From Alkalicoccus urumqiensis (GTDB taxonomy: Bacteria; Bacillota; Bacilli; Bacillales; Salisediminibacteriaceae): 64,000 nt of DNA. Positions 52,927-61,419 of the stretch are shown here, one piece after another (positions within the stretch are counted from its first letter, which is position 1; every line of letters starts with the position of its first letter). The notes under the pieces were generated by a model. The model was given only the letters and a program-made list of their open reading frames with translations, searched no databases and was not told the origin of the DNA. The stretch lies in NCBI RefSeq assembly GCF_002993335.1, contig NZ_PVNS01000003.1, positions 124,001-188,000 on the forward strand, in the 5' to 3' direction. A program made the translations under genes and the position numbers.

Positions 52927-54735
52927 TTAGGAAGCTTCGCGCGTTTCTTCTTCCGTTTCAGCAGGTGTCTTTGCCTCCACTTTTTCTTCTGCGGATGCAG
53001 CGTCGAGCTGAAACTGCATGACGAGGTCGTGCAGGTCTTCTGCTATCTGGGAAAGCGCCGCAGCGGCAGAGGCGGTTTCCTGCATCGATGCGGTCTGCTG
53101 CTCGGATGCCCCGGCGACGGTGCTGATCTCATCTGCGGACGATTCGATCGACGCACTCATCTGCATTGCTCCTTCCACGGCGCCGCCGGTTTTGGCGTTC
53201 GCCTTTTCGATATGGCCGGAGACGGCTTCTGAATAGGAGATCATGTCCTGTTTGGCCGATTCAATGCGGGTGAAAACGGCGTTGACTTCTTCCATCATGC
53301 TGCGCCCTTCTTCGACATGGGCTTCATTTTCACTCATGACAGACGAGGCGCTGCCGACTTCCTGCTGCATATCGGTGATGAGCCGGCGGATATCGTCCGT
53401 GGAACTGCCGGCCGCTTCGGCAAGTTTCCGCACTTCATCGGCAACGACAGCAAATCCTTTGCCGTGCTCTCCTGCGCGGGCGGCTTCGATCGCGGCGTTT
53501 AAGGCAAGCAGGTTCGTCTGTTCCGAGATATCGGTGATCAGCTTTAAGATGCCTTCAATTTCTGCGGACTTGCTTTCCAATTGCTTCATGCGTGCGGTGA
53601 CGGCGGAGGTCTGTTCCTGAATGACCGCCATTTTCTCCGTGGCGCTCTGGACGGACGTGCGTCCTTCTGTAATCTCGGTGTCGGTGTGATCTACGGCGGT
53701 CCGCATCTGGTTCATGTTGCTGCGGATGTAGGAGATGCCTTCCGACACGTCGAGAATATGCTCCTGGACGTGTCCGGCGGTGTCTGTCTGCTGGCGGGCG
53801 TTGTCGGCAATCGTCTGAATCGAGCTGCTTACCTGTTCGGCAGCGCGCGTCGTTTCTTCGGATCCGGCTGTGAGCTCTTCGGAGGAAGAGGCCAGAGAAT
53901 CAGTATAGCCGGCCATTCGCCGTACCATGTCTGACAGGGTCGCTTTCGTGCGGTTCATGCCGGCAGCAAGCTCTCCGAATTCATCGCGCCGGTTTTCCGG
54001 CAGGTCTTCGAGTGCGAGGTTGTTCCGGTTCAGCTCGGCCAGCTGCTTTCGGACGGCGTGGACCGGTGACGCCACGTGGCGGGCAAAGGCCAGAATCAGG
54101 AGACCTCCGAGTAAAATGGCGGCGCCGAGTGTGGCGAGAAGTGTCCAGAGAATGGACTGGGAGGCGGCGTTGTAATCCTCCATATACGAGCCTGCGGTGA
54201 CGATCCAGCCCCAGTTCGGATCGAGCTCGTTGTACATGATCTTTTCTCCCGTTCTTGATTCTCCGGGAAACTCCCACGTGTACGTCGTGAAACCGCCGCC
54301 GTTTTCTGCAGCGGCAATCTGTTCCTGGACGAGGAAGGTGCCGTTTTCATCCTGCGCTTCCCACATGTTTTCTCCTTCAAGCGACGGATGGGCGATTTCC
54401 TCCCCGTCCGGTCCGTAAATGACGAAGTAGCCGTGTTCCCCGAGGTCGACAGGGGAGTCGATGGTGCGGGTCCCATCCGCCTGCATCGGTCCGATGACGT
54501 ATTCCTTCACCTGCTCCTGTGCTTCGTCGAGCTCCAATGTGCCGTTTTCCACTTGTTCATTCATGGCATCGATGAGCTGAACCGCCTGGGCGACGGCGTT
54601 TTCGATCGTCGTCTCTCCCTGTTCGTTGAGCCCTTCCTTTGCTGTTGAATAGGCTGTGGCACCGATGATAATCGATGGCACGATCAGCAGGACGGCTGAA
54701 ATGATTAAAAGCTTCGTGCGGATTCCCAAAAACAT
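52927..54735 (-). CDS. methyl-accepting chemotaxis protein with Cache sensor
   Basis: A 602-residue chemoreceptor. N-terminal membrane helix ([20 protein letters not shown]), an extracytoplasmic Cache domain (about 30-190; [17 protein letters not shown], then [20 protein letters not shown]), a second helix ([20 protein letters not shown]), a HAMP domain, and a signalling domain with hairpin tip [20 protein letters not shown]-type sequence ending [16 protein letters not shown]. It senses an external small molecule and controls CheA. The C-terminus is acidic. CGGGGGAGAACG precedes the ATG. Confidence 0.92.
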   Translation of the reverse strand: MFLGIRTKLLIISAVLLIVPSIIIGATAYSTAKEGLNEQGETTIENAVAQAVQLIDAMNEQVENGTLELDEAQEQVKEYVIGPMQADGTRTIDSPVDLGEHGYFVIYGPDGEEIAHPSLEGENMWEAQDENGTFLVQEQIAAAENGGGFTTYTWEFPGESRTGEKIMYNELDPNWGWIVTAGSYMEDYNAASQSILWTLLATLGAAILLGGLLILAFARHVASPVHAVRKQLAELNRNNLALEDLPENRRDEFGELAAGMNRTKATLSDMVRRMAGYTDSLASSSEELTAGSEETTRAAEQVSSSIQTIADNARQQTDTAGHVQEHILDVSEGISYIRSNMNQMRTAVDHTDTEITEGRTSVQSATEKMAVIQEQTSAVTARMKQLESKSAEIEGILKLITDISEQTNLLALNAAIEAARAGEHGKGFAVVADEVRKLAEAAGSSTDDIRRLITDMQQEVGSASSVMSENEAHVEEGRSMMEEVNAVFTRIESAKQDMISYSEAVSGHIEKANAKTGGAVEGAMQMSASIESSADEISTVAGASEQQTASMQETASAAAALSQIAEDLHDLVMQFQLDAASAEEKVEAKTPAETEEETREAS

Positions 54736-54895
54736 CGTTCTCCCCCGTTTCCATCTGTTTCTTGTTTTCTGCGGACAATGTCCTGTATCAATATGCGTTG
54801 TCTGCTGTTCATATTGTACCTCCCAGGACTATCGAAGTGTGATAAAAAGTAGAAGTGAAGTAAATAGTCCTGGTTATTGGGTGTTTTTTAGTTTG

Positions 54896-55070
54896 TTGTG
54901 CCAAAACAGACGGCGTTCGCGTCAATACCGGTGTCGATTGTGCCAAAAAGAGGGAGTTTCGTGCCAAAATTGTGGATTGTGCCAGGATGAACAGCGTTCG
55001 TGCCAGGAACGAAGAGAATCGTGCCAAAACAGAGACAGTTCGTGCCAGGGGCGGCTGAAATCGTGCCAGC
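54896..55070 (+). repeat. phased word array C (CGTGCCA family, nine words)
   Basis: TGCCA cores at 54899, (54920 degenerate CGTCA), 54941, 54962, 54980, 55001, 55022, 55043 and 55064; steps 21-21-21-18-21-21-21-21. A tenth CATGCCA at 55093 is out of phase (29). It lies in the divergent promoter region between the chemoreceptor and histidine kinase genes. Confidence 0.78.
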
Positions 55071-55188
55071 ACCGGTTGAGAAAGACAGTTCATGCCAACA
55101 AAGAGAAATACATGTCATTTCTCCGGAAGCGATCGACATCCGGCTTCTGGCACGGTATTCTCATAGTAGCAGGAGAGGAGGGTGAGAC

Positions 55189-56334
55189 ATGGGACAGCGG
55201 AAGGCATGGTTTTTCTGGAGTGCGATGGTGCTGGTGCTGGTTTCCTGGCTGCTCATCCTGATTGAAGGCCGCGGCCCAGGAAATGCAGGCGTGCTTCTAA
55301 TGGCCGCACTCTATTTCGGTATCTATTTTGTACAGCCGCTTCTTCACCGGCCGCTTTTTCAATCCGCTCTGCTCAGTATCGCGGCGGTTCTGCCGCTCGC
55401 CGCCTATCAGGATGTACCCGGAGCACCGGGATGGATGGCGGCGGCTCTTACTGTCGCGGCCTGTGCCTGGTACGCGCCGGGATGGTACGTCTGGATGCCG
55501 GGGGCAGCGGCGGCTGTCAGTCTTCTCTTTCTCGGCGCCCCGACGGCCGTGACGCTTCTTTCTGCAGCAGCTCTGACACTCGGGCTTTGGCTGTGGCACA
55601 CCGCAGAAGCAGCGAGGCAGAAGGCGTGGGAGGAACGGGAAGCTCTCTTCTCCGAATACCGGAAGTTAAAACGGCGCGTCATCGATGCCGAGAAGGCCGC
55701 CCGTCAGGAGGAGCGGACGCAGATCGCGAGAGAAATGCACGACTCGGTCGGGCATCAGCTCACCGCGTTGATGATGCAGCTGGAAGTGGCGGCAATGAAA
55801 GCGCCGGCGGACATGCGTACGGTGTTCACCGGATTAAAGGAACTTGCTTCCGACAGTCTGGCGGAAACGCGCCGGGCTGTGCAGAAGCTGAACGAAAACG
55901 ACGAAGGCGGTATGGCCGCGGTTATGCAGCTTCTCCGGCGGGTGGAGGCTGAAAGCCTGATCCGGGTAACCTTTACCGTCGGCCCGGGTGTCATGACGGC
56001 GCCGCTCAGGCCGGCCCAGACAGCGGCTGTCTACCGCGTGATTCAGGAAAGCCTGACGAATGCGATGCGCCACGGCAGCCGCCGGGAAGTCGACGTGACG
56101 CTGGAATGTCCGGGCGGGGCAGCACTCCGTCTTGCGGTATCGAACCCATCGGAAGAAACCGGCGTCAGCGGGCGCGGATACGGTCTGACATCGATGCGCT
56201 CACGTGTGGAGCAGACCGGCGGCAGCTTTCAAACAGACAAAAGCGGCAGCAGGTTTACCGTCCGGGCCGTTTTTCCGCTTCTGGAAACGTCCGTAGAAAA
56301 GGAGGAGTCCGATGATACGCATTCTACTCGCTGA
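55189..56334 (+). CDS. sensor histidine kinase, NarL/LiaS (HisKA_3) type
   Basis: A 381-residue membrane kinase. About five to six hydrophobic segments in the first 140 residues, a short coiled stretch, the HisKA_3 motif REMHDSVGHQLTALMMQLEV with phospho-acceptor His184, then an HATPase with YRVIQESLTNAMRHG (N box) and GRGYGLTSMRSRVEQTGG (G box). AGGAGAGGAGGGTGAGAC precedes the ATG. It overlaps its response regulator by 23 bases, and both precede a three-gene ABC exporter, like the B. subtilis yvfRSTU loci. Confidence 0.88.
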   Translation: MGQRKAWFFWSAMVLVLVSWLLILIEGRGPGNAGVLLMAALYFGIYFVQPLLHRPLFQSALLSIAAVLPLAAYQDVPGAPGWMAAALTVAACAWYAPGWYVWMPGAAAAVSLLFLGAPTAVTLLSAAALTLGLWLWHTAEAARQKAWEEREALFSEYRKLKRRVIDAEKAARQEERTQIAREMHDSVGHQLTALMMQLEVAAMKAPADMRTVFTGLKELASDSLAETRRAVQKLNENDEGGMAAVMQLLRRVEAESLIRVTFTVGPGVMTAPLRPAQTAAVYRVIQESLTNAMRHGSRREVDVTLECPGGAALRLAVSNPSEETGVSGRGYGLTSMRSRVEQTGGSFQTDKSGSRFTVRAVFPLLETSVEKEESDDTHSTR

Positions 56335-56956
56335 AGACCAGACGCTCGTGCGCCAGGGGCTGAAAATGATGATGGAGACTGACCCGGATTTCCGAGTCGT
56401 TTATGAAGCGGAGAACGGGGCAGAGGCCGTCCGGTACGTTGAAGGCGGGAACTGGGTGGATCTGGCCGTGCTCGACATCCGCATGCCGGAAATGGACGGG
56501 CTTGAAGCAGCGGAGAAGCTGCTCGCGCTTGATCCGGAGCTGCCGGTGGTGATGCTGACGACATTCAACGACGAAGCGTATGCACTCCGGGCACTCACGT
56601 CCGGCGCGCGCGGGTATATGCTGAAAAACGCGGATGCCGGAGAATTGATTGCCGGCCTCCGGAAATGCCTCGACGGCGGGCTGCTACTTGAAAGTCAGGT
56701 CGCCGCCAAAGTGCTGCCGAAGCTGATGGGGGACGTAAAGCAGAAAGCGGCGGCTCCGCTTCCAGAACTGAGCGAACGGGAGCGGGCCCTGCTCCGGTGC
56801 GTCGGGGCCGGAATGAATAACAAGGAAATCGCCGCCGAACTGTACTTATCTGTCGGCACGGTGAAAAATCAGCTGAGTCAGCTTCTCGACAAGCTGGAAC
56901 TCCGTGACCGGACCCAGCTCGCCATCTTCGCCGTCCGCCACGAAGAAGAAACATGA
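56312..56956 (+). CDS. NarL/FixJ-family response regulator
   Basis: A 214-residue regulator: receiver domain with acidic pair (LLAEDQ), phospho-acceptor Asp55 (LAVLDIRMPEMDG), Thr/Lys switch residues, and a LuxR-type HTH (about 150-210) with NKEIAAELYLSVGTVKNQLS. It should be phosphorylated by the overlapping kinase and activate the ABC genes 208 bases downstream; no direct repeat operator is obvious there. Confidence 0.9.
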   Translation: MIRILLAEDQTLVRQGLKMMMETDPDFRVVYEAENGAEAVRYVEGGNWVDLAVLDIRMPEMDGLEAAEKLLALDPELPVVMLTTFNDEAYALRALTSGARGYMLKNADAGELIAGLRKCLDGGLLLESQVAAKVLPKLMGDVKQKAAAPLPELSERERALLRCVGAGMNNKEIAAELYLSVGTVKNQLSQLLDKLELRDRTQLAIFAVRHEEET

Positions 56957-57163
56957 TATTCAGCCGGGCGGTTTGTGCCCGGCTGAAAAAGCGGAACCGG
57001 CCTGTGTGTTGAGCCGCCGGGCCGGGGTATGGCCCTGCGGCGGGGTCGGCAGAAGTGACGGAGGTCACTTTCTGCAGCAGAAGAACATGACGGGAGACAG
57101 TAGAAGCGCTGTCTTCTATTTTTTATACTTAGAGTAGAATCAACCGGAAAGGGGAGAACGGCG

Positions 57164-58096
57164 GTGCTGGAAACAGAACAGCTCGTACGGACGTTTAAAG
57201 GGAAAACCGCGGTGGATGAGGTGACGCTTTATTTGGAAAAGGGGGAATCGGTCGGTCTTCTCGGGCCGAACGGTGCCGGAAAGTCGACGACGATATCCAT
57301 GATTTCCTCGCTCATGAAACCGACGTCCGGTGACGTCAGAATACATGGGATCAGCACGATCAGCGAGCCGCAGAAAATCAGGAAGGTGCTCGGGGTGGTT
57401 CCGCAGGAGATTGCGCTGTATGAGGAGCTGACCGCAGAGGAAAACGTTCGTTTTTTCGGGAAGGTGTATGGGCTGAAGGGGGAGGCGCTGAAGCAGAAGA
57501 CGGCGGAGGTGCTTGCGCTTGTCGGACTGACGGAGCGGAAGGATGAGCGCGTGGATACGTATTCGGGCGGTATGAAGCGCCGGGTAAATATTGCGGCGGC
57601 GCTGCTTCATGAGCCGGAGCTGTTGATTATGGATGAGCCGACGGTGGGAATTGATCCGCAGTCGCGTTCGTACATTCTGGAGATGATCCGGACGCTGAAC
57701 CGGGAGAAGGGGATGACGGTGCTGTACACGAGTCATTATATGGAGGAGGTCGAGCGGCTGTGCGACCGGATATATATTATGGATAACGGCCGCATCATCG
57801 CATCAGGAACGAAAGAAGAGCTGAAGCAGATTTTGTCGGATGAGGAGACGATTGTCGTGGAGACGGCCGGAGAGGCTGCGGCCTTTTTTGAGGAGGCGGG
57901 GCGGCACGAGAAGGTTCGTCAGGTCGTGCTGACAGAAAACGGGGCGAAGCTGATGACAGCGAAGGGGGCGCGTCTTCTCGGCTGGCTGTTTCAGGAGGCG
58001 GAAAGCCGCGGGGTGACGGTGACGAATGTGAATGTGCAGACGCCGACGCTTGAAGATGTGTTTCTGCACCTGACCGGGCGCAGGCTCCGGGATTAG
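57164..58096 (+). CDS. ABC transporter ATP-binding protein
   Basis: A 310-residue ABC-2-type exporter ATPase. Walker A GPNGAGKST (34-42), Q-loop VVPQEIALYEEL, signature YSGGMKRRVNIAAALL, Walker B LLIMDEP and the H-loop SHYM are all intact. The C-terminal 90 residues form the DUF4162-like cap often seen in antibiotic or lipid exporters. GTG start after AAAGGGGAGAACGGC. It is 12 bases from the first permease gene and functions with both permeases. Confidence 0.9.
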   Translation: MLETEQLVRTFKGKTAVDEVTLYLEKGESVGLLGPNGAGKSTTISMISSLMKPTSGDVRIHGISTISEPQKIRKVLGVVPQEIALYEELTAEENVRFFGKVYGLKGEALKQKTAEVLALVGLTERKDERVDTYSGGMKRRVNIAAALLHEPELLIMDEPTVGIDPQSRSYILEMIRTLNREKGMTVLYTSHYMEEVERLCDRIYIMDNGRIIASGTKEELKQILSDEETIVVETAGEAAAFFEEAGRHEKVRQVVLTENGAKLMTAKGARLLGWLFQEAESRGVTVTNVNVQTPTLEDVFLHLTGRRLRD

Positions 58097-58108
58097 GAGG
58101 GAAGAGGC

Positions 58109-59347
58109 ATGTGGACGTTTATTAAAAAAGATATGCTCATCTATATCCGCGACCGCTCGGAGCTGCTTCTCATTCTCGGAATGCCGATTCTGCTCATTGC
58201 GATTTTAGGATTTGCCCTCGGCGGGGTGTTTGGAGGCAATACGGAGGCGGTCGATGTGCAGGCGGCGCTCGTCGATCTGGACGACAGGTCGCTTCCGGAC
58301 GGGCTGGAGGAGCTGCCGGAGGCACAGGAGGCAGCGCTCCGGGACGCAGCGGAGGAAATCGATCCGGCGGGGGCGTTTCATACCTTCCTGGAAAATGACG
58401 ATGTCCGGGACGTGCTGACGGTGACGGAGATGGACGCCGATGAAGCAGAGGAAGCGCTGCAGTCCGGAGAGGTGGACGCGGTACTGACTCTTCCGGAAGC
58501 CTTTACGGAAAACGTGCTTGAACACCTTCTCCTCGATGAAGGGGATGGGGCCGCAGTGGAATTGACGCTTCGGGAGGAAGGGTCGGTGTATGCAGGCATT
58601 GCCGGGGATCTCATTCACGGATTTACCGAGCGGTTCACGCTCGAGGCGGCCGCTGCTCAGGAAGGGGGAGCGCCGCCCGGGGAGGAGCCGGAGCTCGGCG
58701 GGCAGGTGACGGCAGCGTTCGAGCCAGTATCCTCGATCGAGTACTACGCAGTCGGTATGGCAGTGATGTTCTGCCTGTACGTAGCCGGTACGACGGCGAG
58801 TAAGGCCCATGTGGAAAAGCAGCAGCACGTCTACAGCCGGATTCTGCTGGCTGGAAGGCCTTCGGTCATGTACCTCGGCGGCAAGCTCGTCTCCGGATGG
58901 ATTCTTTCCGGAGTCCAGCTGCTCCTGTTGTTTGCAGCTGCTGCCGTTTTGTTTCAGGCGTTTGACGCTTGGACGGTGCGTTTCTGGCTCGGGACACTGC
59001 TTGTGACAGCGGCGCTGTCGTTTGCCGTCGGTGCGCTCGGCAGTCTCATTACAGCGATCACGATCCGGTCACAGACCGAGACCGCCGCGACGGTATTTGC
59101 CGGAGGCATCGTCACGCTCGCAGCATTTGTTGGCGGAAGTTTTTTCGCTGTCGATCAGATGGGCATCGTGCCGCTGATCGGTCAGTGGACACCGAACGGC
59201 GCGGCGATGACAGCGTACCTCCAGTGGTCGCAGGGTTTTTCCGTCTCGTATCTGCTGCCGGCGGTATGTAAATTGATCGGGATGGGCCTCGTCTTTTTCA
59301 CAGCCGCTGTGCTGCTGTTCCCGTCCCGGGAAGGAGGAAGCCGATGA
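58109..59347 (+). CDS. ABC-2-type permease 1 of the exporter
   Basis: A 412-residue permease of the ABC2_membrane_3 type: one N-terminal membrane helix (LLILGMPILLIAILGFALGG), an acidic extracytoplasmic loop of about 170 residues, then five to six helices. It overlaps the next permease gene by four bases (ATGA). Substrate unknown; the linked two-component system suggests an antimicrobial or cell-envelope stress signal. Confidence 0.85.
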   Translation: MWTFIKKDMLIYIRDRSELLLILGMPILLIAILGFALGGVFGGNTEAVDVQAALVDLDDRSLPDGLEELPEAQEAALRDAAEEIDPAGAFHTFLENDDVRDVLTVTEMDADEAEEALQSGEVDAVLTLPEAFTENVLEHLLLDEGDGAAVELTLREEGSVYAGIAGDLIHGFTERFTLEAAAAQEGGAPPGEEPELGGQVTAAFEPVSSIEYYAVGMAVMFCLYVAGTTASKAHVEKQQHVYSRILLAGRPSVMYLGGKLVSGWILSGVQLLLLFAAAAVLFQAFDAWTVRFWLGTLLVTAALSFAVGALGSLITAITIRSQTETAATVFAGGIVTLAAFVGGSFFAVDQMGIVPLIGQWTPNGAAMTAYLQWSQGFSVSYLLPAVCKLIGMGLVFFTAAVLLFPSREGGSR

Positions 59348-60435
59348 TCCGCGTATTTACTCTGCAGCTGAAGCGGCTTCGGCGCCGGCCGTTTCTCGTG
59401 CTGTCATTTTTCGGCCTGACCGTCGTGTTTATTATGTTCATGGGAGGAAGCCAGCCGGGTGGGTCGCAGCAGGCCGATATCGCCGTCTACCCGGCACAGG
59501 GAGAGGAGACCGGCGCCTGGCCGGAGCTTCTCGGCGAATCGGAGCGGTTCACGATCACGGAATTGACGCAGGCTGAAGCGGAAGAAGCGATCCGCAGCGG
59601 AGACCGGACAATTGCCGTGGAATTATCCGAGTCAAACTACCGGATATTGACGGGCGTGGAAAACGAGCTCTATCCACTGATTGACAGCTACGTCCGCCAG
59701 GTGTTTTCAGAAGAGCTGCGGCTCCGCGAGGCGGAGGCTTCGGGTGTCGGGCGGGAGGATCTGGAAGCTGCGCTCGAAAATCCGGTCCTGCAGACAGACA
59801 CATCGTATGAAGCAGGCGGTGAAGGCGATTTTCTGTACGATCCGCAGCTGCAGGTGCTGTTTGGCATGACGCTCTTCTTCGTCATGTATACGATTTTGTT
59901 CAGCCTGATGAATACGGCCTCGGAAAAACGGGCGGGAACGTGGGACCGTCTCATCATTTCCCCGCTCAGGAAATGGCAGGTATACGCCGGGCATATGCTG
60001 TACTGCTGGCTGATCGGCGTTGTCCAGATTTTGATCGTCTTCTTCCTGTTTGATGTTGCGTTCGGCTATCCACTGGCGGCGCAGGCCGGACCGCTTCTGC
60101 TCATTACCGGCGTGTACGTTTTCGCTGTCGTCGCGTTCGGCATGCTGCTGATCGGACTCGTACGCACGCCGCAGCAGCTGCAGGCGGCGATCCCGATTTC
60201 CGCGACGGCCATGGCGATGCTCGGCGGTGCTTTCTGGCCGGCGGAAATCGTCAGCAACGTCATCGTGTCTTCTTTGAAGTTTGCGGTGCCGGTCTACTAT
60301 GCGATTGATGCCCTGAAAGAAATGGCGATTCAGGGAGCGGGTGCTGCAGATGTGCTGTGGAATATCTCGGTACTGCTCGCCTTCGGTGTGCTTTTAATGG
60401 GGGCCGGCATCAACTTAATGGAGCGGCGGAGCTGA
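59344..60435 (+). CDS. ABC-2-type permease 2 of the exporter
   Basis: A 363-residue permease with the same plan: N-terminal helix (FLVLSFFGLTVVFIMFMGGS), an acidic loop, and five helices including SEKRAGTWDRLIISPLRKWQ. It overlaps permease 1, so the two probably form a heterodimer with the ATPase. The operon ends here; arrays B3 and A3 occupy the following 550-base gap. Confidence 0.85.
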   Translation: MIRVFTLQLKRLRRRPFLVLSFFGLTVVFIMFMGGSQPGGSQQADIAVYPAQGEETGAWPELLGESERFTITELTQAEAEEAIRSGDRTIAVELSESNYRILTGVENELYPLIDSYVRQVFSEELRLREAEASGVGREDLEAALENPVLQTDTSYEAGGEGDFLYDPQLQVLFGMTLFFVMYTILFSLMNTASEKRAGTWDRLIISPLRKWQVYAGHMLYCWLIGVVQILIVFFLFDVAFGYPLAAQAGPLLLITGVYVFAVVAFGMLLIGLVRTPQQLQAAIPISATAMAMLGGAFWPAEIVSNVIVSSLKFAVPVYYAIDALKEMAIQGAGAADVLWNISVLLAFGVLLMGAGINLMERRS

Positions 60436-60489
60436 TTCTGATCCGAAAGCGGCAGGGGGAGATGGGTCCGGTGCCGCTTTCGGCGGCAG

Positions 60490-60670
60490 TGTGGCGGTCT
60501 GAAGGAAACGCGTTGCGGTCTTTGGTACTGGTGTTGCGGTCTTCGGCGTCAGCGTGGCGATCTTCAGCGCGGGTGTAGCGGTCCGCTCCTGGCGCTGCGA
60601 TCTTTTCTGCTCCTGTGGCGGTCTGGAATGCCCGGCGTTGCGGTCTCAACGACTGCTGTGGCGATGCGTA
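60490..60670 (-). repeat. phased word array B3 (GATCGCCAC family, nine words)
   Basis: Plus-strand GCG cores at 60494, 60515, 60536, 60557, 60578, 60597, 60618, 60640 and 60661; steps 21-21-21-21-19-21-22-21, identical to array A2 read on plus even though the words differ (GTGGCGGTCT, GTTGCGGTCT, GTGGCGATCT). Faces array A3 across a GC hairpin region (60680-60706). Confidence 0.85.
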
Positions 60671-60713
60671 TGCTTTCGTTTTCCGACGGTTTCCGCGGCC
60701 GGCGGATCGGCTG

Positions 60714-60892
60714 TGGTCCGATACGGCTCATTTCTGGTCCGGTTAACCTGCGAAAGTGTTCCGCCTGGCGCTCACGGTGGTCCGGTAACCAGGCGCCTGG
60801 TCCGGAAACCGGGGATGTTGGTCCGCGCAGCAGTGTTTTTGTTCCGCGGCCGGCTGATCCTGGTCCGGCAGCGACTGCTTCTGGTCCGCCTT
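60714..60892 (+). repeat. phased word array A3 (GGTCCG family, nine words)
   Basis: TCCG cores at 60717, 60738, 60760, 60781, 60801, 60822, 60843, 60864 and 60885; steps 21-22-21-20-21-21-21-21. Spelling GGTCCG with GTTCCG at words 3 and 7, as in array A2. Oriented opposite to B3. Confidence 0.85.
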
Positions 60893-60984
60893 TTTCCGGC
60901 CTGCGCATTTTCCCGGACCCACCAGAAAACGAATCTCATACAAAGAAACGACGGCCGTACCCAACAGGGGGACGGCCGCCGTTT

Positions 60985-61419
60985 TCAGGCGCGGAAGACG
61001 AAGTATTTCATAAAGAAGAAGCTGGCCGTCGAGGAGGCGAGCATCGAAGCGCCTTTGGCGATGTTTGTATCCAGCCAGAGCGGCAGCCCGGTCATCGGAA
61101 GCAGCACATGAAATCCGAAGAGAAACACGCCATTTGCAATGAAGAGGCTGACGAGTGCCTGGATGAGGAAGCCGGCAAACTGCCGCTTCCCTTTATCCAC
61201 GCGGAACGTATAGCGCGTATTCCAGTAGTAGCTGTTTAAGATAGCGGCCGTGTAAGCGAGTGTATTGAACACGCCGAGGAGCAGCGTCTGCTGCGTCGGG
61301 TAGAGAAGCAGCAGTCCGTTCAGGACACCTAAATCCAGCAGCGCACAGCTGATGCCGATGATGCTGTACTTCCCTGCCTGACGGGCGCCGCGTTTGGTCG
61401 GGTAAAAGAAAGCACTCAT
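60985..61419 (-). CDS. GtrA-family membrane protein
   Basis: A 144-residue protein with four membrane helices of the GtrA/PF04138 type: RQAGKYSIIGISCALLDLGV, LAYTAAILNSYYWNTRYTFR, a third helix, and a C-terminal ASSTASFFFMKYFVFRA. GtrA proteins are thought to move lipid-linked sugars or polyprenyl intermediates. Its start overlaps the glycosyltransferase stop by four bases, placing it third in the predicted sulfolipid operon. Confidence 0.82.
   Translation of the reverse strand: MSAFFYPTKRGARQAGKYSIIGISCALLDLGVLNGLLLLYPTQQTLLLGVFNTLAYTAAILNSYYWNTRYTFRVDKGKRQFAGFLIQALVSLFIANGVFLFGFHVLLPMTGLPLWLDTNIAKGASMLASSTASFFFMKYFVFRA

Noticed and set aside
54896-55110. CGTGCCA repeats considered as a CRISPR array
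   Set aside because: Repeat unit is only about 7 bp with a 21 bp period; there are no 28-37 bp repeats, no unique spacers of normal length and no cas genes.
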